DNA of 40,485 nucleotides from Oscillospiraceae bacterium (lineage in GTDB: Bacteria > Bacillota > Clostridia > Oscillospirales > Ruminococcaceae), in NCBI GenBank assembly GCA_022768245.1, contig JALEMR010000082.1, forward strand, positions 1 to 40,485, in the 5' to 3' direction. The notes beneath the pieces are model-generated. The model was not told the origin of the DNA. It did no database searches and saw only the letters and a list, made by a program, of their open reading frames with translations. Position 1 is the stretch's first letter. Each line of letters begins with the position of its first letter. A program made the translations under genes and the position numbers. Shown piece by piece: positions 1-7,429 of the stretch.

Positions 1-340
1 GCCGGGTTTTGTCGTGTGCGGAAATCTATCTGAGCGAATCGTCGCCGAAACGCTTTAGCCGTCATTACAGCACGCCTGCCGAGCAGACATTGACGTACTG
101 TACCAATAGACGTTGCATCGGATAAGGTTTACATGGCCGCAGAGTCTCCCCTGCGCCGGTGGGCTCTTACCCCGCCTTTCCACCCTTACCTGCCCGTGAG
201 GACAGGCGGTATATCTCTGCTGCACTTGCTCTGAGGTCGCCCTCGGCTGCCGTTAACAGCTATCCTGCTCTGTGATGCCCGGACTTTCCTAACGCGTATA
301 AAACGTGTTCAACCGCATAGCTTACTCGCTGAAATGCTGT
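1..340 (-). ncRNA. rnpB: RNase P RNA (rnpB), 3' end cut by window edge
   Basis: On the minus strand this is the catalytic RNA of RNase P, which removes 5' leaders from pre-tRNAs. The conserved 5' block AGGAAAGTCCGGGC lies at 277-290 and can pair (helix P4) with the ACCCGGC block at the very left edge of the window. The central conserved block (AGGGTG, GGGTAAGAGCCCACCG) is at 157-187. The overall pattern resembles class A bacterial RNase P RNA. The last 3' bases, expected to pair with the 5' end as P1, lie outside the window. The 5' end is estimated at about 330-340, immediately after the stop codon of the lipoprotein gene on the same strand; I saw no clear promoter of its own, so it may come from read-through or from a promoter inside that gene. 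Confidence 0.96.
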
Positions 341-346
341 TGATAA

Positions 347-1711
347 TTATTCGACTTCCTCTGCAAACTTTTCGGGAAGGTATCTTTCCAGAGCCTTTTC
401 GTTGAAGGCAAATTCAACACTGTCTGCCCATTCCTTTTTGAGAGCCTCAAAGTCGTCCTCTCTCATTTCGTAGAGCAGCGATTCCTTCGCGGAAATAAAA
501 TATGTGGGGTCGTCAAGAAGATCGTACTTTGCAACTACATAGTAGTACTCTCCGTCTTCCGATTCGATTATCGTCACATCGCCTGCATTCATGTCGGAAA
601 ATACCTTCTCGCAGACAATTGCTGCGGGTTCGCTTCCGTCCTTGGAGATGACCTGCTTGTTGCTTTCATAGGTGGTCTCTTCCTCTTCTTCGGTGAGAAG
701 GTCGAGAACGTCGGCCTCGGTCTCTTCGGCGGTCTCTTCGCCTGCCCATACTGCGCTTGCTGTGGTCTCTTCTGCGGTCTCCTCCGATGTGGTCTCGGCT
801 TCGGTAACTGTGGTCTCGGCTGTGGTTTCCCCGACAGTCTCGGCTTCGGTCTCAGCGGAGGTCTCGCTCGTTACCTCTCCGCTTTCCTCTGCGGGAGCCA
901 TTTCCTCAGCGTCGCTGGGTACAACGGAAAGCTCGTTTGAGGATGTGTCGCCTTCCGCTTCTTCAGCCGCTGCAGCTGCTGCGGCAGCCTGAGCTTCTGC
1001 GGTAAGCTTATCGATATAGGCAAGGTACTCAAAGTTCAGCGAGTCAAAATCCTCGCCGTTCTTCGCTCTTTCGACATAATCCTTTGCCATTTCCATGCGC
1101 TCTGCCTTGCCGTCGGATTTCAGGAGATTTCCCTCGCCGTCTACCAGATTCATGGAAATATAGTTGATAAGCGCGTAATTCTGTATCATGTAGGCTCTGA
1201 TATCATCTTCGGGGACCTCGCGCTCGCCGTCTTCTCCGTAGACTGTATCAAAAAGCTTATCTGCCTTAAGGGTGTTCTCATATGCCTTAAGGAAGGACGA
1301 TTCGGCAATGCCGTAGCTTTCGTATACGCTGCCGTAATACTCCCACATGGAGTCGATATTGATCTTTGCAGCCTCGGTCTCGTCCTCGGTGAGCTCCAGA
1401 CCGTATTCGTCGAATTTCTGCTCTATCGCAAGATATTCCACGAGGTCGCTCTTGGCGGTGGATATCATCCAGTCGCGGGCGGGCTGTTCCTCGATAGTGA
1501 TAGCGAAAACATCGGTATCCGTCTCGGTCATGTAGGACTGGGCGCTGTAATACGCGTTCAGCAGATAATAGATGTACAGTCCCGAGGGAATGTCCTTATC
1601 CTGCGATGTTCCTATATAAATTGTGTCCTCTCCGCAGCCTGCCAGCGAAAATGTCATTGCCGCCGCCGCAAGCAGAGCGGTGATCTTTCTGCATTTTGAT
1701 TTATTCAACAT
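347..1711 (-). CDS. PrsA/SurA-like peptidyl-prolyl isomerase lipoprotein with acidic low-complexity insert
   Basis: A 454-residue protein with a lipoprotein signal: basic N-terminus, hydrophobic stretch and lipobox LAGC with the cysteine at residue 26. It should be anchored to the outer face of the membrane. Residues about 75-180 form a helical SurA-N-like chaperone region. Residues about 180-225 resemble the first half of a parvulin domain (ISMNL strand, then helix AKDYVERAKNGEDF), and residues about 362-400 resemble its second half (FSDMNAGDV, YYYVVAKYDL). Between them lies a run of about 110 residues (238-348) made almost only of Ala, Glu, Thr and Ser. The family folds secreted proteins after Sec export. 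The start has a good ribosome site (GGAGG, 8 bases upstream). A strong promoter lies at 1764-1792. Family assignment rests on overall architecture, and catalytic activity is uncertain because the domain is split. Confidence 0.7.
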   Translation of the reverse strand: MLNKSKCRKITALLAAAAMTFSLAGCGEDTIYIGTSQDKDIPSGLYIYYLLNAYYSAQSYMTETDTDVFAITIEEQPARDWMISTAKSDLVEYLAIEQKFDEYGLELTEDETEAAKINIDSMWEYYGSVYESYGIAESSFLKAYENTLKADKLFDTVYGEDGEREVPEDDIRAYMIQNYALINYISMNLVDGEGNLLKSDGKAERMEMAKDYVERAKNGEDFDSLNFEYLAYIDKLTAEAQAAAAAAAAEEAEGDTSSNELSVVPSDAEEMAPAEESGEVTSETSAETEAETVGETTAETTVTEAETTSEETAEETTASAVWAGEETAEETEADVLDLLTEEEEETTYESNKQVISKDGSEPAAIVCEKVFSDMNAGDVTIIESEDGEYYYVVAKYDLLDDPTYFISAKESLLYEMREDDFEALKKEWADSVEFAFNEKALERYLPEKFAEEVE

Positions 1712-1763
1712 TGGGATTTACCTCCATAGATAACTTCCTGTTTCCTGTTACTAAATACATAAT

Positions 1764-1792
1764 ATTATAACACATAAATGCGTTTTTGTCCA
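1764..1792 (-). promoter_or_regulatory. sigma-A-type promoter of the lipoprotein gene
   Basis: On the minus strand, -35 TGGACA (1787-1792) and -10 TATAAT (1764-1769) are separated by 17 bases, 5/6 and 6/6 matches to consensus. The start codon at 1711 is about 45 bases downstream of the predicted transcription start. It may also feed rnpB by read-through. Confidence 0.8.
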
Positions 1793-1897
1793 GTGGATTT
1801 TTATTTTTTGTTGATTTTGCATTGTTTTATTTGACTTTTTATATCTATGGTGATATAATATATACTATTGATGACGGCATAGCTGCCATAATATGCA

Positions 1898-2776
1898 TCA
1901 TATGCCTGCCGAGTGCATGAAGTCTCCCGTGGAAATGCCCGAGGGACGGTTATATCTGTCAAGATACAGCGGCTCGTTCTCTCCGACGGAACAGGGCTCT
2001 ACGATATTGTGCCGCTCATAACAGGTGAAAAGCACCTTATAGCCGCACTCGTACAGTATATCTCCGCTGCCCTTGGATATATAGCCGTAAGGGTACGCAA
2101 ACACATCCGTTACCATGCCGCACTCGTTCAGCAGATACTCGTTCTCAAGGCGGCAGTCCTCGGTGAGGGCGGCTGCATATTCCTCCTCCGATTCGTTATA
2201 GTTCCTGCGGCAGCCCTGCCGTCCCGACATGCCATGCATATCGTAGGTATGGGCTCCTATCTCGAAGCGCCCGCTTTGGGCAAGCTCGGTTATCTCCTCA
2301 TTGGTGAGATAGGCATAGTTCGGATCGTGGTCGTCATACTCCGCCGATTTAACGCAGTAGCTCCCCACGATATTTACCGTGCCGCACATATTGAATTCCT
2401 CGAACACAGGCAGCGCATAGGTCAGATTATTCAGAAATCCGTCGTCAAAGGTGACTATTATCGGCTTTTCGGGGAAGGCTCCGCCGTTTTTCGCATATTC
2501 CAGCGTCTGGGCGGCGGTCACCGTTTCATAGCCGTTATCATGCAGATACTTCATATCGCTGTAAAAGGTCTCGGGCAGTATGAGATAATCTCCCGCCATT
2601 GAGGGACGCTCCGCTATGCTGTGATACATCAGCACGGGGATATCCGCATATTCCGTCACAGACGCGTCAGCTGCCTGCACCTCAAAGCATTTGTAGAAAA
2701 CATATATAACAGCGGCTGCCGCAAACAGCGGATATATCGCCTTCGGGAGCTTTCTGCAGATAAAAATGCGTACCAC
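1898..2776 (-). CDS. membrane-anchored polysaccharide deacetylase (NodB domain)
   Basis: A 292-residue protein with an N-terminal hydrophobic anchor (residues 12-28) followed by a NodB-type deacetylase domain, which removes acetyl groups from cell-wall or other surface polysaccharides outside the membrane. Visible motifs: VLMYHS near residue 48, TFDDG at 109-113 (first Asp the likely base, second a metal ligand), HTYDMH at 176-181 and the YPYG motif near 229. The usual second motif is His-x3-His; here the two histidines are five apart, so metal binding may use a slightly different geometry. The start is unusual: a GTG codon that overlaps the AGAGGTGG Shine-Dalgarno-like run, with an in-frame stop two codons upstream; an ATT three codons later has better spacing. 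It ends 187 bases before the lipoprotein gene and is divergent from the DUF3783 gene. Confidence 0.88.
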   Translation of the reverse strand: MVRIFICRKLPKAIYPLFAAAAVIYVFYKCFEVQAADASVTEYADIPVLMYHSIAERPSMAGDYLILPETFYSDMKYLHDNGYETVTAAQTLEYAKNGGAFPEKPIIVTFDDGFLNNLTYALPVFEEFNMCGTVNIVGSYCVKSAEYDDHDPNYAYLTNEEITELAQSGRFEIGAHTYDMHGMSGRQGCRRNYNESEEEYAAALTEDCRLENEYLLNECGMVTDVFAYPYGYISKGSGDILYECGYKVLFTCYERHNIVEPCSVGENEPLYLDRYNRPSGISTGDFMHSAGI

Positions 2777-2792
2777 CTCTTATAACATCATA

Positions 2793-2822
2793 TTAGCAAT
2801 ATATTCTTATCCGAAGTATATT
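2793..2822 (+). promoter_or_regulatory. weak candidate promoter of the DUF3783 gene
   Basis: TTAGCA (2793-2798) and TATATT (2817-2822) spaced by 18 bases in the 63-base divergent gap, with AAAGGA before the ATG at 2840. The match is modest (4/6 and 5/6). Confidence 0.35.
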
Positions 2823-2839
2823 ATGAAAGGATCATCATT

Positions 2840-3247
2840 ATGAAAGCAAGAGTAAGACTTCCTCAGAGCTGCGCCGCGCTGTTCTTCATTGACGGCGATA
2901 AGGCGGCTGTTATCGAAAAAGCCCTCGCCTCGGCAGGAATAGCCGTTATAATTCCTCCCCGCGAAAAATACGGCGGGAAGATAGGCTCCCTGTTAAAACT
3001 CCCGGGCTATGGGGAGACGGCAGTACCCGCTCCCGCGGATATCATCAGCGAAGAGCTCATTATCTTCTCAAATGTTGACAGAAAAGCTCTGGACCGCGGT
3101 CTTGACGCGCTCCGCAGCAGCGGCGCTTCCGTGCGCTTCAAGGCGGTCATTACCGAGTACAACAAGGACTTTACTCTCCCCGAGCTTATGTCTCACATGG
3201 CGGACGAGGAAAAGGCTCTCAATGCCCGCAGGGAGGAACAGCAATGA
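2840..3247 (+). CDS. DUF3783 domain protein
   Basis: A 135-residue cytoplasmic protein. Its C-terminal half (about 70-125: LIIFSNVDRKALDRGLDALR followed by FKAVITEYN and WT/FTLPELMSHM-like segments) matches the small DUF3783 family found in Clostridia, often with residues for recognising a partner that remains unknown. The N-terminal half resembles a small alpha/beta fold, with the segment ALASAGIAVIIPP. Ribosome site AAAGGA lies 9 bases before the ATG. The stop overlaps the start of the acetyltransferase gene (ATGA), so the two are translationally coupled. No function is known for the family. Confidence 0.75.
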   Translation: MKARVRLPQSCAALFFIDGDKAAVIEKALASAGIAVIIPPREKYGGKIGSLLKLPGYGETAVPAPADIISEELIIFSNVDRKALDRGLDALRSSGASVRFKAVITEYNKDFTLPELMSHMADEEKALNARREEQQ

Positions 3248-3663
3248 AAACGGCAGTTTTTACTCATCTCCCCGAGGACGCCGCACTTATCCGCAGGGAA
3301 GTATTTATCGAGGAACAGGGCTTTATCAACGAATTTGACGACATCGACGAAAAAGCAGTGCATATCCTGATGTACGACAACGATACTCCCGCGGCGGTAT
3401 GCAGAGTGTTTTACTCCGAGGAGCATGGGCAGTATGTCATCGGACGGATAGCCGTGCGCAGAGAATTCCGCGGAAAGCACCTCGGCGCCGAAATAATGCG
3501 CTCCGCCGAAGACGAGATACGAAAACTCGGCGGTCATACCGCAGGCTTATCCTCACAGGTGCAGGCTATGGGTTTTTACGAAAAGCAGGGGTATCGTCCC
3601 GTGGGCGAACAGTATATGGACGAACACTGTCCCCATATCCGCATGGAAAAGGAACTGCTTTGA
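3244..3663 (+). CDS. GNAT-family N-acetyltransferase (ElaA/YjcF-like)
   Basis: A 139-residue protein with the compact GNAT fold, which transfers acetyl from acetyl-CoA to an amine. Near the N-terminus RREVFIEEQGF is the signature of the ElaA/YjcF subgroup. The central beta strand IGRIAVRREFRGKHLGAEIM carries the acetyl-CoA pyrophosphate-binding R-x-x-G-x-x-L/A pattern (RGKHLG), and the C-terminal YEKQGYRPVGEQYMDEHCPHIRM is typical of the subgroup, where it closes the substrate pocket. The substrate is unknown. It follows the DUF3783 gene with a 4-base overlap and a GGGAGG ribosome site. Confidence 0.88.
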   Translation: MKTAVFTHLPEDAALIRREVFIEEQGFINEFDDIDEKAVHILMYDNDTPAAVCRVFYSEEHGQYVIGRIAVRREFRGKHLGAEIMRSAEDEIRKLGGHTAGLSSQVQAMGFYEKQGYRPVGEQYMDEHCPHIRMEKELL

Positions 3664-3729
3664 TATTCGCTTTGTGCAAATGGTTTATAAGACGTTATTC
3701 TCTGTGCAAATCTTTGTGCATTAAGCCCA

Positions 3730-3758
3730 TTGACAAATTATCGGAAATGCTGTATCAT
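3730..3758 (+). promoter_or_regulatory. strong sigma-A-type promoter pointing antisense into cheD/cheC
   Basis: TTGACA (3730-3735, 6/6) and TATCAT (3753-3758, 5/6) with a 17-base spacer. It lies in the 206-base convergent gap between the acetyltransferase and the end of cheD. No credible plus-strand gene follows, so a transcript would run antisense to the terminator region and the 3' end of the flagellar operon. Several TGTGCA words precede it (about 3674-3721). Confidence 0.6.
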
Positions 3759-3817
3759 AATAATAGCGGTACAGTATTTTTTGAATCATAAATTTGCGCA
3801 GTGCAATTAATTTCCAT

Positions 3818-3868
3818 AACAAAAGCGGCAAAGCCCGCTCTCATGCCCGCGGACTTATTACAGTCCGC
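3818..3868 (-). terminator. double hairpin, likely terminator of the flagellar operon
   Basis: Directly after the cheD stop on the minus strand there is a 7-bp hairpin GCGGACT/AGTCCGC (3849-3868) and then a 5-bp hairpin AGCGG/CCGCT (3824-3839) followed by TTTTGTT. The second stem is short, so termination may be partial. Confidence 0.55.
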
Positions 3869-3869
3869 A

Positions 3870-4349
3870 TCAAAGCATTACCGTAGGCTTCACTGCCGCT
3901 CTTATCTCCATTATTCCCGTATCGCTGTGGAAGAATACCGTTCTTCCGAAATTGGAGCCTGTCTGCTCCGCTATTATCGGTATCTTATATGTGCTGAGCA
4001 CCGTCTTTACCGCCTGAACGTTTCTGTCGCCGATATTGAACACCGCCGAGCTTGTGGCAAACATCTGTGCTCCGCCTGCTATTTTTGCGGTCAGTCTGCT
4101 TACACTGCTGCCCTTTGCACACATCTTCGCTACCAGCTCTGTTATGCCCGTATCCGCATACCTATAGGGATTGTCTCCCGGATTCGACGCTTCCTTGCTC
4201 CAGGGCAGCATTATATGCGCCAGTCCCGCAAGCTGTCTGTCCTGATCGTACAGACATATCCCCACACACGAGCCCAAAGCATATGTCGCAAGCATGTCGG
4301 GTGCGAACGCAATGTTCAGGTCCGAGATCCCAACGTTTATCGTTGCCAT
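3870..4349 (-). CDS. cheD: CheD chemoreceptor glutamine deamidase
   Basis: A 159-residue cytoplasmic protein of the CheD family, which deamidates specific glutamines on chemoreceptors and binds CheC. The catalytic cysteine is seen in LGSCVGI (near residue 28), the catalytic histidine in GLAHIMLP (near 44), and the conserved GGAQMF segment with its preceding lysine (near 92-97) completes the active-site region. The full length agrees with the family. It is the last gene of the operon and its ATG overlaps the cheC stop by one base (TAATG), which matches the known physical partnership of the two proteins. Confidence 0.95.
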   Translation of the reverse strand: MATINVGISDLNIAFAPDMLATYALGSCVGICLYDQDRQLAGLAHIMLPWSKEASNPGDNPYRYADTGITELVAKMCAKGSSVSRLTAKIAGGAQMFATSSAVFNIGDRNVQAVKTVLSTYKIPIIAEQTGSNFGRTVFFHSDTGIMEIRAAVKPTVML

Positions 4350-4972
4350 TATATATCCACACCCAATCCTGCAAATAAAGTTGAAAGCGACTCAAGCTCG
4401 GGAACAAGTATCATATTGCTCTGTATCTCGCTGTCGCCCACAAGGAAGCTGTCGTCGATGAACAGCACCTTATCGCCTATCTGCGCGAATTCTACGGCGG
4501 GCACGCTCAGTATCGCTCCCACCATATCCACCGATATCTGCGGAACGGATATCTGGATATTCAGCCCTGTCATGGAGGATATGGCATTTACATAAGACGC
4601 CGAAAGGATATTTCCTACCTCCGTCACAAAGGACATTTCCATCTCCGACAGACTTGTCATATCTGTGATATCATTGCCGAATATCGCCTTCACTATATGG
4701 CTTACAAACGGCTCCTGCATTATGCAGAGCATCATGCCGTTTATCTTGTCGCTCAGTCCCACAAGCAGTCCGATAGCTATATTTTCAGGTCCGCCCAGAA
4801 AATTTACTACCTCGTTAAAGTCCAGTATCTTTATGTTCGGAACGGCGATATTTACCTTTTCGTTAAGCATGCCCGACAGAGCGCTTGCGGCATTTCCCTG
4901 ACCGATATTTCCGATCTCCCTTAAAATGTCAAGTTCCATGGCGTTCAGCTCGTTTATATTATTCAGCGGCAT
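4349..4972 (-). CDS. cheC: CheC, CheY-P phosphatase
   Basis: A CheC-family protein of about 207 residues that dephosphorylates CheY-P in the adaptation branch of chemotaxis. It has the two pseudo-symmetric active-site helices of CheC: DILREIGNIGQGNAASAL near the N-terminus and FVTEVGNILSASYVNA in the second half, each with the E-x-x-N pair that contacts CheY-P. The ATG at 4972 is chosen because AGGAGG sits 8 bases upstream; a GTG three codons earlier would overlap that ribosome site. It is coupled to cheD downstream and follows flhP by about 20 bases. Confidence 0.95.
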   Translation of the reverse strand: MPLNNINELNAMELDILREIGNIGQGNAASALSGMLNEKVNIAVPNIKILDFNEVVNFLGGPENIAIGLLVGLSDKINGMMLCIMQEPFVSHIVKAIFGNDITDMTSLSEMEMSFVTEVGNILSASYVNAISSMTGLNIQISVPQISVDMVGAILSVPAVEFAQIGDKVLFIDDSFLVGDSEIQSNMILVPELESLSTLFAGLGVDI

Positions 4973-4992
4973 TTCGCGCACCTCCTATCGGG

Positions 4993-5703
4993 TCATCGTA
5001 AGTTATTTATCAGTTCCTCAAGCTCGTTATGAAGCTTGACCATATTCGTATTCAGCTGAAATGCACGCTGGTACTCGATGACCTTCGACATCTCATTGGC
5101 TATATTCGTGGAGGAAGCCTCAACGTAGCCCTGCTTTTTCTTGATGGACTCGTCGGAGATGGCTTCTCCGCTGGACGGGGTGGCTGCAAAGTAGTTGAGT
5201 CCCTTCTGGTCCAGACCGTAGGGGTTTTCAAATCTGTACACGCCTATCATATCTCCGAGGCTGTCATAGTCGATATTTCCGTCTATGAGCGGCACCATTA
5301 CATGATTGCCGTCATAATCCAGCACATATCCGCCGTTGGAGTCGCGGAGAGTGCCGTCCTCCTGATAGAAATAGAAGGAGCCGTCCTTGGTATATTCCAC
5401 ATTTCCCGCAGTGGTCTCGATGGCGAAAAGTCCCTCGTCCAGAGCGGCGAAGTCAAGTCCTCTGCCTGTTTCGCGGAGGGTGCTCTGCTCGTACATCAGG
5501 TTGGTCTTGTCCACCTTGGTGCCGTGTCCCGTATGAACGGTCTCATCCACATTTCTTTTGGTATATATAAGGTCTGCGAAATCAGGTCTTGACGCCTTAA
5601 AGCCGTTGGTATTGACGTTTGCTAAATTATTTCCCGTAACGTCCATGCCTATCTGAAAGCTCATTATTGCCGACGCCGCAGTATGATATCCTATTCTGCT
5701 CAT
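4993..5703 (-). CDS. flhP: flagellar rod protein FlhP (FlgG-like)
   Basis: A 236-residue flagellar axial protein. The N-terminal rod motif is plain (MDVTGNNLANVNTNGFKASR), and the C-terminal helix with YVEASSTNIANEMSKVIEYQRAF matches the FlgF/FlgG/FlhO/FlhP branch, including its conserved VNxxxEM segment in altered form. In Firmicutes two such genes (flhO, flhP) usually lie together downstream of the late sigma factor and build the distal rod. It is exported by the flagellar type III system, so no signal peptide is expected and none is seen. It starts 18 bases after flhO. Which of the two is FlgG-like and which FlgF-like is inferred from order and sequence, not proven. Confidence 0.85.
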   Translation of the reverse strand: MSRIGYHTAASAIMSFQIGMDVTGNNLANVNTNGFKASRPDFADLIYTKRNVDETVHTGHGTKVDKTNLMYEQSTLRETGRGLDFAALDEGLFAIETTAGNVEYTKDGSFYFYQEDGTLRDSNGGYVLDYDGNHVMVPLIDGNIDYDSLGDMIGVYRFENPYGLDQKGLNYFAATPSSGEAISDESIKKKQGYVEASSTNIANEMSKVIEYQRAFQLNTNMVKLHNELEELINNLR

Positions 5704-5721
5704 TGTTTACTCCCCGTTCTG

Positions 5722-6477
5722 TTATCCGCGTTTCATAAGGTCGTTGCAGGCTATGCGGTTTATGCTGTTCATTATCTGCAGTGCCTGTGCGTTTGCCTTG
5801 AATATGTTCGTTGCGTCAAGCGCCTTTGTCATTTCATCGGCGATATCCACGTTGGAGCGTTCATACCAGCCCTGCTTCAGCGAATATTCCACATCGTCGG
5901 GGATATCTCCGCGGGGGGCGTTCTCATAGGGACGGAAAAGGGTATCTCCCACCTTTTCAACGTCGGTATAATCCTCTATATAGGAAAGTCCCAGCTGGAA
6001 CGTTCTTCCGTCGGAGGTCGTTATCAGACCGTGCTCGCCGATATTGAAGTCAGCAGTTCCTAGATTTATGGTATTTCCGTTTACGTCCAGCACCTTGCCT
6101 ATATTGCCCAGCTCAAGGTCGCCGTCGTCGGCAATGGAAAACTGTCCGTCCTTGGTGAGCAGCACCTCGCCGTCGGTATAGCGTTCTATATTAAAGTACA
6201 CGGGGCCTACTATCGCACAGTCAAGGAAGGAATTAGTCTCCTCCATGGTACCCTGTTCAAGAGTTGTATATGTATCCTGAAGAGTTTTGTAGCGGATAGT
6301 TCCCGTTTCGGAATGCTGTCCTCTTATAAGCAGCAGGCTGTCGGCAAATGTGGTGGGGATAGCCGTATCGGTCTTATAGCCTGCGGTCTTTACGTTTGCA
6401 AGGTTATTGGATATAACGTTGAGTATTCGGTTTTCGTTGATGATACCGTTCGCCGATGTGTAAAATCCTCTCAGCAA
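5722..6477 (-). CDS. flhO: flagellar rod protein FlhO (FlgF-like)
   Basis: A 251-residue flagellar rod/hook-family protein. The N-terminal segment NVISNNLANVKTAGYKTD is the rod signature, and the C-terminal helix includes RSNVDIADEMTKALDATNIFKANAQAL, the usual heptad-rich closing helix. Translation begins at a TTG codon with GGAGG 8 bases upstream. The gene follows fliA with a 99-base gap that contains its own candidate sigma-A promoter and a sigma-28-like site, so it can be expressed independently of the long upstream operon. It likely forms part of the distal rod together with FlhP. Confidence 0.85.
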   Translation of the reverse strand: MLRGFYTSANGIINENRILNVISNNLANVKTAGYKTDTAIPTTFADSLLLIRGQHSETGTIRYKTLQDTYTTLEQGTMEETNSFLDCAIVGPVYFNIERYTDGEVLLTKDGQFSIADDGDLELGNIGKVLDVNGNTINLGTADFNIGEHGLITTSDGRTFQLGLSYIEDYTDVEKVGDTLFRPYENAPRGDIPDDVEYSLKQGWYERSNVDIADEMTKALDATNIFKANAQALQIMNSINRIACNDLMKRG

Positions 6478-6512
6478 TTTGTCCGCCTCCGTTTTTTTCT
6501 ATACTTGAATAT

Positions 6513-6541
6513 ATTATAACACTTTTTTTACCGTTCGTCAA
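6513..6541 (-). promoter_or_regulatory. sigma-A-type promoter before flhO
   Basis: On the minus strand TTGACG (6536-6541, 5/6) and TATAAT (6513-6518, 6/6) with a 17-base spacer, 36 bases before the flhO TTG start. It would drive flhO-flhP-cheC-cheD. Confidence 0.75.
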
Positions 6542-6545
6542 TAGA

Positions 6546-6572
6546 TTATCCGACACTTTTTTCCGCAGCTTA
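6546..6572 (-). promoter_or_regulatory. candidate sigma-28 (FliA) promoter before flhO
   Basis: TAAG (6569-6572), a 15-base spacer and TCGGATAA (6546-6553) approximate the TAAA-N15-GCCGATAA sigma-28 consensus (3/4 and 6/8). It sits just after the fliA stop and immediately upstream of the sigma-A promoter. This is a pattern match only. Confidence 0.4.
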
Positions 6573-6576
6573 CAAA

Positions 6577-7359
6577 TTATTTCATATACTCCTCCAGAGC
6601 CTTCCTCATTCTGGAGACTGCCGTCGAATGTATCTGACACACTCTCGACTCCGAAACGCCGATAACTGCCGCTATCTCGGAGTATTTCAGCTTTTCGTAA
6701 TAATACAGCGATATGACCAGCCGCTCCCGCTCGCCCAGCGAATCCACCGCTCTGACAAGCATACCGTGCATTTCGCCGTTTAAAAGCCGCTGTTCGGGCT
6801 GCCAGCCGTCGTTTCCCGTCTTTTCGCCGTCGGGGATATCATATCCGCCCTCGAAGACCATTTCCTCAAAGGAAAGGGTCTGCGCCGATGCAGATCTTGC
6901 CAAAAAGCTCTCCAGCTTTTCCTCGGATATGCCCATATACTCCGAAAGCTCCGACGACGCAGGCTCCCTGTCAAGCTGCGCATACAGCGCCGAATACGCC
7001 TTATCGTACTCCCGTGCGAATCTGCGCACATTGCGGGGGATCATATCCTGTCGGCGGATATAATCTATTACCGCACCCCTTACTCTTATGGATGCGTAGG
7101 TCTCGAATTTTATATTCTTTTCGATATCGAAGCTGTCCACCGCGTTCATCAGGGCGATCGTCGCTTCGTTGACGATATCCTCCGCGTCGGCATACTTCTG
7201 ATACATATTCCTCGTGGATATTGCGGCATATCTGACGATATCCATATATCCAAGAACAAGCTTGTTCCTGACTTCTATATCTCCCGTTTTCTTATAAACA
7301 CGGAAAAGCTCCGTCATATCCTCCGACTGTACCTCTTTTTCGGCTATATCGGCTATCAC
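6577..7359 (-). CDS. fliA: RNA polymerase sigma factor FliA/SigD (sigma-28)
   Basis: A sigma-70-family protein of about 260 residues of the FliA/WhiG group, which directs RNA polymerase to late flagellar and chemotaxis promoters. Region 2 is seen as ADAEDIVNEATIALMNAVDSF and IKFETYASIRVRGAVIDYIR, region 3 around IPRNVRRFAREYDKAY, and region 4 as LGERERLVISLYYYEKLKYSEIAAVIGVSESRVCQI with a helix-turn-helix. The GTG at 7359 is preferred because the AGAGGGGG ribosome site is 8 bases before it; a GTG three codons earlier would lie inside that site. The gene is separated from flhA by a 530-base gap filled by a repeat rather than by flhF and flhG. Confidence 0.95.
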   Translation of the reverse strand: MIADIAEKEVQSEDMTELFRVYKKTGDIEVRNKLVLGYMDIVRYAAISTRNMYQKYADAEDIVNEATIALMNAVDSFDIEKNIKFETYASIRVRGAVIDYIRRQDMIPRNVRRFAREYDKAYSALYAQLDREPASSELSEYMGISEEKLESFLARSASAQTLSFEEMVFEGGYDIPDGEKTGNDGWQPEQRLLNGEMHGMLVRAVDSLGERERLVISLYYYEKLKYSEIAAVIGVSESRVCQIHSTAVSRMRKALEEYMK

Positions 7360-7429
7360 GGCGTTCACCCCCTCTTGAAATCGGGATAGGTTTGATTTTA
7401 TATTGATGTTTTTTTGTTTTTAGCTTATA

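Noticed and set aside
672-992. Plus-strand frame of 106 residues, nearly all Ser, Val, Ala and Thr
   Set aside because: It is the complement of the low-complexity acidic insert of the lipoprotein gene and has no ribosome site.
3801-4595. Plus-strand frame of 264 residues downstream of the strong antisense promoter
   Set aside because: It lies opposite cheD and cheC, its composition (Arg, His, Cys, Tyr rich) is typical of a shadow frame, and no family is recognisable.
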